DNA of 64,000 nucleotides. Origin: Pachypanchax playfairii. Taxonomy: Eukaryota > Chordata > Actinopteri > Cyprinodontiformes > Aplocheilidae. The stretch is from NCBI GenBank assembly GCA_006937955.1, contig SSNP01000035.1:806001-870000 (forward strand), in the 5' to 3' direction. Positions 1 to 13,200 of the stretch are shown here, piece by piece (positions within the stretch are counted from its first letter, which is position 1; each line of letters starts with the position of its first letter). The position numbers and the translations under genes were made by a program. The notes under the pieces were generated by a model. It was not told where the DNA came from. It worked only from the letters and a program-made list of their open reading frames with translations, and did not search any database.

Positions 1-67
1 GTTAATATGTTGTAAAGGCCAGAAGAGCACGCCTGCAGTGGAAGAAACAGACCCAGGTTGTTACTGA

Positions 68-1216
68 CTACAAGTCCTCAGAAGTTATAGAAATGGCATA
101 TTGGTTCTCTACAGTGAGATCCTCCTCCTCTTCATCCTCCTGTATTTAAAAAAACAACATAGATATAAAATCTCAGTCTACAATTACAAATTATTAAAAA
201 TATTCAAACTCATCTCTTTATTTTTTTTGTACTTATGACCTGAATAAGAGTTTTTATGTAAGTGAAAAGCATCTGAAAACGTGGAATTTAAAATAAATTA
301 ACTGAGAAAACATTGTTTGAAATATTCCTCAGATTTTACTGCCTGTGACAAAACTTGTTTCCCTGTATGATAAATGTCACACAGATACACAGTTTCAGGA
401 GGAATAACCAGCCAGTTGTTTAGATGTGTTTGAGTGTTACTTACTTCTTCTCTCTTTTTGTAGTCTTTCTCTGTGCCACGATAGGACACCACATGGATCA
501 GGGTGTAGACCCTGCAAGCAGACACAAAATTTAATTTAATAGTAATTTCCTGCTCATAGGGGGGGAAAGTTAGGACCACTTTAAACTGGTTAAAATCAGC
601 CATCTTCAAAGGTCGGTGAATTTTCTGTTGTTTTAAGGTTTCCACAATGAATTTGATCTCTGTATTTGAACCATTCCTGAGGAGCAGAGAGCTGCAATGT
701 GTCCTGTACACAAGGATACTTTTGACACATAGCCTGCTGAGGCCTGGGATTGAACTGCCCACCTCCTGATCAGAGGATGAGCTGCTCCTCATTAAGCTAC
801 AGCCCACATGTATTAACTGATTTGTTGAGTACAAAAACTGAAGTTGAAGTGATGTAATGAAGTGTTTTGTTTGCGTACCTGTGATACAGCATGGCCAGGA
901 ACTGGATAAGAAGTAGAATAGCGAAGGACAACAGGAACATCAAACTGAGCGGCTCCACCTGTCAGAGAAAAGTAACAGCAACACGCCATCGTTTAGCGAC
1001 GTTACAGGAAGCAAACACTTCAGATGTCTTTCTTCAGCACCACACGCCTCCAGAGCTCCAGGTTCTTACCATGAGGTATTCCTCTGTTGCATTTTCCTTT
1101 TTAGAACCTACAGTAACTTTAGGGATCTTGATGCTGATAGTGTCAATTCCAATGGCCTGCAGGAAGAAAGTGGCCACTACCCACAGTACATTGATGATGA
1201 AGTACAGGAAGACAGA
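68..1216 (-). CDS. chs1: chs1 exons 31-34: last two membrane helices and C-terminal tail
   Basis: Residues 1309-1429. The exon at 1070-1216 encodes a hydrophobic helix (1309-1328) and a loop with a possible N-glycosylation site (N-A-T at 1350). Exon 879-958 encodes the final helix (about 1362-1382). Exon 445-511 carries HVVSYRGTEKDYKKREE, and exon 68-139 the acidic tail ending SITSEDL before a TAG at 68-70. Three prime UTR sequence fills 1-67; no polyadenylation signal is visible before the window edge. The 1203-bp intron at 1217-2419 shows AT-rich sequence and no exon; the flanking exons join in phase 0, which agrees with the insect order. Confidence 0.9.
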
Positions 1217-4200
1217 CTGTAAAAAACAGACATTTTTTAAAGGTTTTGTGTCACATCAGGATTTAAAGAACATGATGGCAGCTAAGATGAAAGGCAGATG
1301 GGTCCATGATAAACAATTGGCCATCATAAAATACTGATCATAAGCTGTAAAATCTCCCAATGCAGTTAGAACTGAGTGAGTATCAAGAATAAGTGCTGAA
1401 ATACCTTAAAGTTAAAAATTAGTGAGACATGGATGACTGGGAATTTACACAAACACCACTATTTAAGTCTATTGGACTGAAATATGACTGATAAAAAGCC
1501 TTGAAAAGGTGCATAAGATGCAGAATTTGACAAAAAGGCCAAAAAAAGATCTTTAATTTCTCTTTCCACCCCAAACAAACCAGCCAGGACATATTTATTT
1601 GAATGATGCTTCAATGTACAAATTACATAATTGAAAATAATAATTGAGCAGCATTAGGGAACAACAGGCTGTTACTGTCCTTAGACTGTATACATGTTTC
1701 TTTATCTGTTTGCTATGAAATGTATTTTGTAGAAAAATCTCCGGCGAGGATCCAGAAGATCTACTACAAGAGAAAAAACAGGAGTCCTGCAACAGATTGT
1801 TTGGGCATCAAATAGCTTTTATGTCTTCGTTCTTCAGTCAGTCTGTGATTGTCTGAAGTGACATAAACTGATGTCAGTGAAGAATAAAGACGTGGATTCA
1901 CTGGATTTTACAACACACTTATCTGCTGTCAGTTTCCCAGTAAAGCTCATCACAGGAGAAAAACAAATAGTTTTTTATATGTTTACAGTTAAAATAGAAG
2001 TTATTCAGTGGCCAATAACCTGAAAATCACTGTGGAATTATTTTTAATGAAAAATACTTCATTGATTCTTCTTTACTAAAAAAAGTCAAACTTTCTAAAG
2101 CTGCTGTTGCGCTTGGTAAAAGGTAAACAAGCTTCAGGAGTTTTTCTGCATGTGGTGTTTGATGTTATTATGACAAGCAGCTCGGAAACTAAGAGGTTTT
2201 ATGTTGGACAATATTAAAAGTTTAAAAAAATAAAACTATTTTATTAAACCAGTAACATAATAAAATCTTGTTTTTCTTTCTGAGTGTGTAAATGTTTATT
2301 TGGTAAAACCATAAGTGTTTCGACATTTAGAAAAATGAGCATGAAAAAAAATAATCTGAGAAAAAATGAAAAACAAATGAACTAATTTCGGAGTGACAGC
2401 AGATGTCACGTGTCTTTACCTTGTTGCGCAGTGACTTCAGTTCTTTGCTGACTCTCTCCTTGTGCTCCTTTGAGTCACTGATTGGATGCAAGTAGCGCTC
2501 AATTAGTTTGTCCCAGAAGTCCTTTTCACCCTAAACACACACATGTTAAAAAAAATGATTTATTAAAAGTATGACAGGAATAATCCAGTGAGACAGTTTG
2601 GACTGATGGGGGGGGGGGTCTTACCTCATCTAGTTTTTCGATTTGCGGGGCAGTAAGAGTTTTCTCAATGGCTCTTTTCACTCTCTTCTCTAATTGTGTC
2701 ATTCGGTTGTTCTTAAGAATGTGCCGAGCCTTAGGTACAAACAGAGTCAGTGATTCATTTCATTTCTTTTTTGCAGAAGCAATTTTGAGTTTTAATGAAA
2801 TTCAAAGTCTTGGAAGTAAATTTTCAATATTTCAGGAGAGGAAAACTCAGTCGTTTGAATTATTGCAGCCAAACTAATTACAAACTGCTTCAAGTATAAA
2901 TGTTCAACTTTATATTTTTAACCAGATCATTTATAATCACCTGCTTTGTCAGTTCGTGTTGTAGTTCTTCTATCCTGGGTGGATCCAGAACATCCTCAGG
3001 TCCACATGAACTGAGCTCTGTATTCAGGGTGTCTGTCAGCATCAGGACCAGCTCCTCACACACATCATCGTGATTCTTATTGCGAAGAGTGTATCTGGGA
3101 AAAAAATCATGTAAATATATTAAACACATTAAATGTGTTAATGAATGAAACAGAACAAAAGTTTATTTTGTTTAATTACAGTCAAAATTTCTGTGGCTCC
3201 AGTTTCAAAAAGCCTGGAACAAAAATAAATCCCCAGATGATCATTTACCGTATTTGTGCTTGCAGATTTCTCTTCATGTTGGAATATGTGAGCTTCTTCA
3301 AAAACTCTTCTTTTACAGGCTCCACCCAGGCTGTAATAACAAACATTCACCACTCATCATCGTATGTCAGGTTTGTTGTGCATCACGCGTGATACATGAA
3401 TTATTCTTCATAATTTTAAGGACAATCAAAACATTCAAGGAGTGCTCACCACTGGCTGGAACCTCCTCTATTTCCTCTGAATACCCATTGATGAAGTCAT
3501 CATCGTCGTCATCCTCTTCATCAGAAGAATTCTGCATTATGTTCTTTTTCCCAACACCGCTGTCAGTACTTGAAAACACACATTTGTAAGTGTTTGTTTG
3601 TGTCTGATCAAGTTATCAGAAGAACATGAAGAACCAGCTACCTGTCAGAGGTTCCAGCATCACTGCCTTTTGAGGATATATCTTTGAGATTTTCAGCTGC
3701 ATGATGTTTTAATTCCAGACCTGTTTCTGTTGAAGTGTCAACTTTGGCTTGAGGCACGTGTTTTAAGGCAGGCTGCGGTGTTTTATCAGTGTTAGCGGGC
3801 ATGAGTGGAATCAGTGTTTGTTGTGCAGCCATACTTGTGATCTGTTGTAGCATGAGATTTTCGGTTTCCTGAGTAATCTGCAAGAGAGAACAAAAGTTTA
3901 TTCCAGCCGTTCAGTCAGTGAGAAGTTTGGCAGGTATGGTCTGTTAACAGTACCTCGATCTTCATGTCCCAGCAGCAGAGTTTACAGTCTCTGTGACACA
4001 AAACACCCTGGCTCTTCTTCTCTTCTCCTGCTCCCCTAATAATAAAATAAAAACAAATGAACTAAGGTCAAGTGATTATTGAGGCTTCTGATTGGCTGAT
4101 TAAGATGATGCCTAGATTCTCTAATTGTCATTCTCTCGTGGATTATTCTCAATCAGTAGGAAGTCAGTGAATTGATGGATTTGATCAGTCAATATTCCAC

Positions 4201-7200
4201 ATCAATGTATCATCATGCTCTTTATACAGTATCACTACATCTTAGAACAGCTGCAAAATCAAAAAACAGACTGTTTTATTAAAATGTATTGCATTCAAAG
4301 AGTGTGAAATACAACAACTTTAACCCTTTAATCTAGTTTCACAAAATATTTATCAGTGTAACCCTTTTATAACTGATTGAAGATGATTAGAATCCCAAAT
4401 TAAAAAAATTCCACACTTTCATCCAACATCAAACATGCAGCAGTTACATGATGAGTTAAAAATGTAACTGTGTTTGCATCGTAAAGCATCATAACTCTTT
4501 CTAGTAACTGTAATCATTGCATTACTTGTTTGATTCCCTTGTGCCCCAAGACACATTGTTCATGTTAACCAGTGAGTAGATGGTCAAGAGGAGGTATCCA
4601 CTGGGTATGCAGATGAAATACATCAGACCGTAGATAATCAACCCTGGAGGAGAAAACAGTGCTCAGTGTGATATAAAACTTTAAACCAGTAGCACCACTT
4701 AAAACACATGATGTAATATAACATAATATTCTTATAAAAAAAAGATTTTTAGCAAAAATAAATCGATTCCAATAGAAGAAGAATATAGGGGAAAGTGAAA
4801 TTGTGCTTATAAAACAGCAAAAGTAATTTTTTTAACGTTATATAAAGATGTTAATTAAAAACTATTAATAACTTCTTAAAGACGAGGACGAATTCTTACA
4901 GCACAAAACAACAGAGAACAGTTACTGGTTGATGCTGGTGCTTTAAAACCAAACCTACATACCATAACAATATAAAACATCATATATGAAATAAACATAC
5001 CAAACTCCTCTGGGTGAAGTATTGCTGTCACCAGATACATAATTGCCATGGAAACCAAAAAGACTCCAGTGGGGGTCAAGAATGTGCCCTGCACCACCAT
5101 GTCACCTAAAAAACAAAGTCACGTATAGGCATAAAGTTATATAAAGAATGTATAACATTCATTCAAATAGAACTGAACCCACCGATGATGGAGAAGAAGG
5201 ATGCAGTCATGAGGAACGCGTACAGAACGCTCATGATGGCAGCGATTGTTATTTGGGTATTAGCCTTAGTAACAAAGCAGATGAAGATGTAGAACACTGG
5301 GGGAATGCACGCGATGATGATGGAAAGTGTTCCTGCGAGTTTGAAGACAAACTGAAAAGCTCCTGGCAGAAAAAAAATAGAGAGAGTGAGTTTTCTGTCA
5401 ACTGCAGCCTGTTAAATGTTTGAAATGCTTATGAATAAAAACAAGTTGTATGAGAGTTTGCACTGGCCAAAGGAGATTTGGAAAGGAACAAGCTGCAGTA
5501 AAGGACAAGAATCATGAGACTGTGGTTGAAGGAAGTTCTCACTACTTTTATTTTTGTGTTTATTGTTCAGCTTCGATAATTCATATTGTTTACTGTTTCC
5601 TTTAATTGTAGCCTGGGTAGATTTTATGAATCAAAACTCTTTGGTTTCCATTTCCCTTTTATTTGCCAAACTAATTAGTTTGTTAATTAGCCAAACTAAC
5701 TAATTAATTAGTTAATTAGGTTAAATAGGTTTATTCCAGATTGAAGATTGCCATGTGTGAGTGTGATAGTGCCTGTTAACCTGTTCAATTTTTTCGTTTT
5801 TATTTTGTGAACTTGTTTTTTGAGTGTGATGTGTTATGGATGCTATTTATTACATTTATAAAGTAAAAACTCACTGGTTAAAACAGATGATTTGAAAGGT
5901 TAAACAAATGTACACTATTCCAAAATGTCAACTCTATAATAGTTACAGTCAAAGACTTCGAAAGCCATAATGATAAAACCAGATATGAACCCACCTGCTA
6001 TCATGAGAGTCACAGAAGCCGGTCCCAGGATAGAAGATCCAACAGTGAACATCTGATAAAAGATGTAAAGCCTGGAGATTGATTGGTTTTTCTTTACAGT
6101 CTCACTGCCACTGTAAATATATCATAATAAAAAATATTATTACTATTATTACTTTTGTTGTTATTATCATTATTATTATTATTATTATTAGCGGTGACTG
6201 ACCTGTGTAGAAGGTCCAGTGTATTAGCTAGTGTGGAAGGTCCCCATCGTCTCCTCTGGTTGTAGAACTCCTTGAACTCCTGTGGAGAGTTGGTGTAGGC
6301 ATCTGATGCAGCATTGTACTCAACACGCCACCCTTGTTGCAGCAGCAAAGTGCACAGCCATCGATCCTCCCCTAGAAACATGTAAATCAAGATATTTATT
6401 CTTTTTTACAGAGTGATACAGTAGCTGAATGCTGAATGAAATTAAAGTAACTTGGAGACTGTATGAACCCACCTTGATCATACTGCACATATTCAGATCC
6501 TTTTGATGCAGTTGTTGTGTATCTCTTCAACACACTGTCATCCATTAAGGCAGAACCTCTAAACAGACTGAAACATCCAGGACTGCACAAAACGGAGCCA
6601 AACACATGTTCTGAAGTTTTCTGCAGCCAGTGACCCACTGCATATTCAAACTTCTGGTACCACACCATGGGACCTGGAACGGGAGGCAAGGCAGTAAAAA
6701 TAATGTAATTATCTAACTGTGTACGTTTCACCATTACAGCAGAGATAACATGTACAACACTAAATAAAAAGTGATATATTTTTTGTCCGTTTATTATACC
6801 GTGAGGCCATAGATATTTTTTTCTTTAGAGACTTTGTAGATATGAAGTTAGTGCATTAAGTCTGCAGTAGCAGCTGAATCCACAGTAGGTGGTGGCAGTA
6901 TACTGCAGAAAAGCCCTAATACATCTGTGGCTATACTTGTGTAAAGTAGATTGGTCATTAAAAAGGGAGCACTTACCCATACCAGTAGGATGTATTCTAC
7001 CACATGCTGCACCTACATTGTAATACATCCTCAGCCTGTTAAAGTTTAGAGAGAATGTTCAGTTAAAAACTATTCCGTCTGCTGTTTATGTCTGTGGAGA
7101 GTTTTTATTTCTAAGGCATTAAAAACATTTTCTATCACTGACCTGTCTACAAGTAAAATTACTGCTTTGGGATGGAAATCAGTGTCTCCATCCAAAGCCA

Positions 7201-10200
7201 GAATGTAAGTGTTGTCATCTGGGATGAATTTTCTCTTGTTGTCATTGTCATGCTGAGGCAAAAGAAAGATCTCTCCGTCCATAGAGACCAAACTTTCTCT
7301 GCTGGTATTCAGGCGCTAGAATGAAAGAGACAGATATCTATCAGTATTTCAATTATACATTGTTAGAGGGAAAATATGAACACAGTTGTTGCAAAAAAAA
7401 AAACATCTCTTACAGGCATTTTCTGAGGATTCTTGGCAACGTAGCCTTTCCAGCCAAGCAGATAATACATGTACATGATCTGAAAGACATCAAGAAATAT
7501 TTAATGTAAGAACCCACAGCTATCCTGAAAAGTTCCCTCACTATGATGCATACACACACACATACACACAGCTAATCTGTACCTGTGACCATCTCTTTTT
7601 GTTCCTGATGCGAAGTTTGTCCTTTAGGTGAACATAGAGCATGTTCCCCTCTGGCAAGACAAACATTAACCTCCCACCGTACGGCGTCTCTATGATCGAC
7701 ACATCGTCTGGCTCTTTGTTGGTGAACACCCTGAATAGAAGAATGTGTTAACTTCTTACAGGTGTGTTTGTATGAACATGCATACGAATGATATGCATGA
7801 TGGAAAATCTCACCTGTAAACCTCTATTACAACATGAATCAAGTCTTTTACGTAGTCATTGACCATCCTCTTCTCCATTTCCTTCTCAGGCAGGAAGGCA
7901 TCATCTACATAAATGTGACACTCAAAGTCAAAACAGTCCTTGTGTTCCTCTTTTGGATCCCCTCGATAACGATCCAACCTACAAAAAAACGGCAACAAAT
8001 TGACTTTTGAAATGGTGCAAAACTCTTCTTTAATGTGTTTCTTTTGTCCAAAAAAGAATGAGAACACAAAATATTGCAATCAAGATAATGGCAGAGACTG
8101 CATTCTACAACTGTCTCTCTTTCAATTTTCCTTGCACATGTATTGAAAAGTCTTTTCCACCATAGCTAACACATGATTTTAACGTGAGTGAATGTTACAT
8201 CTGGAGACATACTCAACAACAACAAAAAACAAAACAAAACACATTTTCAGATGCTTTAAACCACTTAAATATGTTAGAAAAAGGAATCAAGCCCATGTTG
8301 TAAATGTATAACTGTCTGCAGCGATATGGTCTGTTACCTGAACATGGAGGTAAGAATCTTTAGCATTTCGTCGTAGGTCTCATGCCACATGGTGGCACAA
8401 AGGTAGATCACACAACTCTGTAAATCGTCTTGGCTGTAGAGGAGATTGGAAAATGTTTTGAGCTAGATGCTTTTTTATGTTTGTCCTTTTTGTTCTTTAT
8501 GTTCACATCAGGTAAAAATATGTCAATTGGGTTGCAAAAACTTTAATGCCAGTCATTTCATACAAACATGCAAATTCTAAAACAGAAAATGAATTTTCGG
8601 TCAGGGGATGATACATTTTTCACTAATACAACAACAAATTTACAAAGAGAGAACTGCTTATAGGCTTTTTACGTTCTGTAAATTCAACTTTAGCAAACAT
8701 TTTGTTGCATTTAATGTTCAATAACTGTCATGTGTCATGCAAGGAATTGTTTCTTTCTGGATTTCTTCCTGCTACTCTGATGCATCAGAGTCAGAAATGA
8801 CTCTATGTTTTTCTCACCTTGTGCATTATACCTGACCTAATGTTGTCCAGTCTTGCACATATCACATATGTTTTATTCTAAACAAGTTATGAACTTGTAA
8901 AAAAGACAAAATAACCAATGTCATCACAAAAGGAAGAATTTAGTGATGCTCCTAAAACACCCATGTTTGAAAAAGGCATTTGTATATTTTTTCCATGTGA
9001 TATTTTACAATAATACAACAGTGAGACAAAAAATACAAAGGAAAAACTCTCAGACTCTTCTTACCTCTCGTGGGTTTGAGCCTTTGGGAGCTTTATCTTT
9101 GTGTTGAGTAGTAAAGAAAGGTCGATGAAGGCAGATTCATAGAGACGACGGACAAAGAGCTGAGATGTTCTCTCAATACGCTGGACCTGATACACGTCAA
9201 ATCACAGAAGCATTAGGGTGCACGTCTTTCTGTCTGGTCTTTGAAAAAGCAGCAAACCCATTGGGTGAACTGGTCTGCAGTGCAGTCCAAAACTAATATG
9301 TCTTTTACAAGGGTTTGATTTGTTTTTTAGCAGAAGCTTTTTACAAATATTTCTATACTCTTACCTTGGTCTTCCATACAAAGTAGGTACATGAGACGAG
9401 TCCTAACCACATGCATACTCCCTCCAGTGCCAGCATGGCAAAAGGCCATTTCAAGTAAAAGCTGTCAACCAACAACCCATAAAGGTTTAAACAAATACTG
9501 CATAAATACATCAGAAAAGTAGTTTCTATTGAAACTTTAGCACAACATACCTGTTAAGAGAAGTTTGACAGATACTTTTGGTCACTTCAAGTAAAGGTAT
9601 AGAAGTTGTGTTTTTGTCTTTCAGAAAGCCCAGGTAGTCACAGAAATCTGCCAACAATTAAAATCAATTTATTTTAAAATCCGTAAATCCACCAGTCACA
9701 GAAACATTGTTATATTTCTTTATGATCAAACGTATTTTATGATTCATCATATGACTGAACATGCAACTCTTTGACATAAACAAGTTTAAATATAGCAGTT
9801 TAAATAACACCATGTCCCTCTTTGGTCATGACAGGAATTTCTTTTTTGCTAGATTTAAAAAATGAATTTTACATTTCCATTTATATGCAGTATAGAAGAA
9901 ACACTATAGGCAATATTTTCACATAGAGAAGTGTACGAGGAATAGTCATTGGTTAGGACCAAAGTACGACTGGGTGTAACTGCAGCAGGTTGTAATTATT
10001 GCAGATAAAGCTGAACTCTTCCAAAAAAACATTATTGATCTCAGGACTGACTGATAGCAATTTTATTGCTGGGTAATTCAGTTTGCCACTAGATCCCTGC
10101 AGAAAACCAGTACAAGGATATAAAGCGCGGAGAGAATGTGTGTATTAACAAAAGTGAATCTCACCATTGTATGAAGAATGTTCGTTGAAGAAATTTGTTT

Positions 10201-13200
10201 CATCAGTCGCCAGATTTATTGCCTGTGTGAAGAAAAGTAAGAGTCCCAACCCGAGCACTGTAGGTCCTGTGCAGCACAGCGGCAGAGCAAAACTCATCCT
10301 GACAGCATGGATCTTACAAGCCACAACGCCAAACCAGTGGCAGGCTGCAGAGCAGAAGGCCTGGTGCAAAATACAGGGTCAATATTTGTAAGTCCCAATG
10401 CAAGAAGAGAAAACGCTAGCAGTTAAGATTATCTGATTGAGGCATGTTTAAAATGTGACCATTGACCACAAAGAGACTATCCCTTAACTTGGAGTTAATC
10501 AATACTTTGTACTTGACAGTTTATTTCACATTTTGTTTGTTTGTCTTTCTGTACCTGTAAGAAAAAAAGCACCAGTCCCATTCTTAGGAGTTCCTCTTCA
10601 TTTCTATTCAGGGTAAAGTCTGACCAAGTGATGGACTTCTTAATGAGCACATAGTAGATAAGGTACACTGCCCCTATGAGAGAATAGAACATACAGTACA
10701 ACATATTTAGAAGACATTTCTCAATGCAAACACACAAGACTGAATATCTTCCAAACACAGCCGAGTACTAGAAAAGGACTCAGAGATTACAGACCTCCAC
10801 CAAATACCTCAATTCCCCCATGTAGTCATTTACTCCCAAAATTAACCTGTACTTTTTTATCAAGCACCTGGACCATTTATTGTGGAGTAACATGCAGATG
10901 TTAAAAACAGCCCTATCTAACAATGATGAAGAGTCCTTAAAACATTATTGGAACCAGAAGGTGATCTGGATTACCATCAAAATCTAATCACTTCTTCTTT
11001 GGACCATTTCTGATCTTTCTTAAAAATGTCATCAAAATCCAGAACTTTTTTTGTTATGTTAACAAACAAACAAACCCTGTTAAAACATTATCTCCTGGTG
11101 GAGGTAATACAAACTAAATAACTATGTGACAACAAAATTGATGTAATGGATTCATTGGATGGTACAATGCAAGACAAATAAGATTCACTTCACATTTGGG
11201 AAAAAAGTTAAATACTTTATCTTGGTGGTGAAATGGTGAAAAAAACATTTTTCACAACCTAAGCATAATAAATTTCCCCACCATGTCCATTCTTGCTATT
11301 GACTCTGCACATAACTGATGATGATTGTGGTTAATTACCTATCACCAGTATTCTTAAAATGCTGCTGATGACAAAGACAAAGTCCTTGAAACCTTCCAGT
11401 TCTGATAGCGTCTCCTGTGGATACAAAATAAACAAGGAGTTTCAATAAACATGCCATTATATTTGATCAGATTTTATTTATTACTATATAAATATGCATG
11501 CTGATCTCATGCTTTATCAAAGAAAAACACATTACCTGCATGCGGTTTGTGGCCTGAATTGTATTTTCCCACCAGCAGAGGGAGATAAGGAGTGAAGAGA
11601 AAATTGCAAGTCCAACATAGAAGTAGGAATAATTGTCTTGTCCCTCAACATATGAAAACACGCGGACATAGTAGTCAATTCCCAGGAGGCAGTAACCTGT
11701 AAATTGGTCACATATTTGATCTCGTAAACAGTCACAAAATCATAATCTCAGTTTTAAAGCATTACTAAAAAGCTTTTCTGCAGCCGAGTCTCAGACAGAC
11801 CTTGTTGGAACCGGTGTTCTGTTGAAATATGCTTCCTTTTGAGATGTGCTACCAATTCCTCCTGTGCATGTGCCGTTCCAAAGTCTTGACTTCAATAAAC
11901 AAATTTATCGTTTATTGTTGTTTCTATATTTTTCCATAAATACATTTTACCTATCAAATAAATTCTCCCCAGACAGGAACACTAAATATGATGTTATTTT
12001 TACTTTCTTTGCATTGTCAGAGCGACAGGCAAATGTTTGGACACACCCAGAGGAGAAGGACCCAACAATGGCCAACAAGGACCCAGAGGGCTTTTTAATA
12101 GAAAATATCAGGATCATAAAATTATGTTCAAATAATTAACAGGACACACTCGCCATAAACAAGAATACTGTATAAACTTCCAATAATATCTCGTATATGA
12201 AATAAGTTGTCAATTCGTACTATGGCGGCATTTTTATCAGGGCAGCACAAATCATCAGAACACCACTTCTGGCTGTGATCCAAATTACTGAAGTTATTTG
12301 GTTTATTGTAAAGCCATCGGAGGCGCACAGAGTGTCTAATAGGAGGCTGAACATGGTTTTTGGTGAGTATCCACTGAGACAAGTTTCAAAACTGTAGCTT
12401 AAACTTTTAAAAGTTATTTTGTACTGCTTTAAAATTTTGTTTGCTTCAACAAAAAACATTCATTGTATTAAATAAGAGACAATGGAAGTACCAGCAATAA
12501 AGAAACCTCTATCCAAACAAATTAGGAGAGCTACTCCCATTGAAAACATGCTTTCATTATTTATTATCATTTTATTTTTACCTTCCCATTATACTGTATG
12601 TTGAAACTATTTCTAAAGCGTGATGCTCTCATTCAACTACAGATTTATGTTGGTATCATTTGACATAAACACTGAAAGTTTTCCCCAAAAGTTAACACAA
12701 ATAAAACAATTTCCTTTTCAGAGACAACTTGCAATACCACCCCTCTAAAGAAAAGAAGGCAGAACAGTAACGAGAGCTGGATTGTGATTTAAAAAAAAAA
12801 CAACCTGATACAGTTTAAAAAAGAAACAAATGGAAAGTAAATTTAAGATAGTTACCAGCACTTGTGAGGATGAGGGAGCAGATTGGGAATAGAATTTTCC
12901 ATGATTCCCTCTGTAGTCTGAATACTATCTGCAGTACTGCAGATGTGATACAGACTCCCCCACTGATGAAGAGATTAGTCAGTATGTCAAACTGAGGCAT
13001 CACAACGAGCACCAGGACTGAAGTGCCGAGAGACACCAAACACTCAATGACGCAGATCTGGTAACGACATAAGAAAACCTTTATATCTGCAAACAGTGAA
13101 TATTTCTGCTTATCACAAACACAGATTTAAAAAGAGTAGTTAAAGCTCTTGTTATAGTCTCATGGTAGTAAAAATAAAGCATGTGATGAATTAATAAGGC

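Noticed and set aside
891..1337. 148-codon plus-strand reading frame
   Set aside because: It runs antisense across two real chitin synthase exons (879-958 and 1070-1216) and the intron between them; no family similarity or start context.
1595..1792. Minus-strand frame in the intron between exons 30 and 31 of chs1
   Set aside because: Exons 2420-2530 and 1070-1216 join in phase 0 in the conserved order; the frame is AT-rich and has no suitable splice pair.
12128..12459. Minus-strand frames inside the 1.2-kb intron at 11697-12855 that might be a further chs1 exon
   Set aside because: The flanking exons join exactly in phase and in the order expected from insect enzymes, so no exon is missing here.
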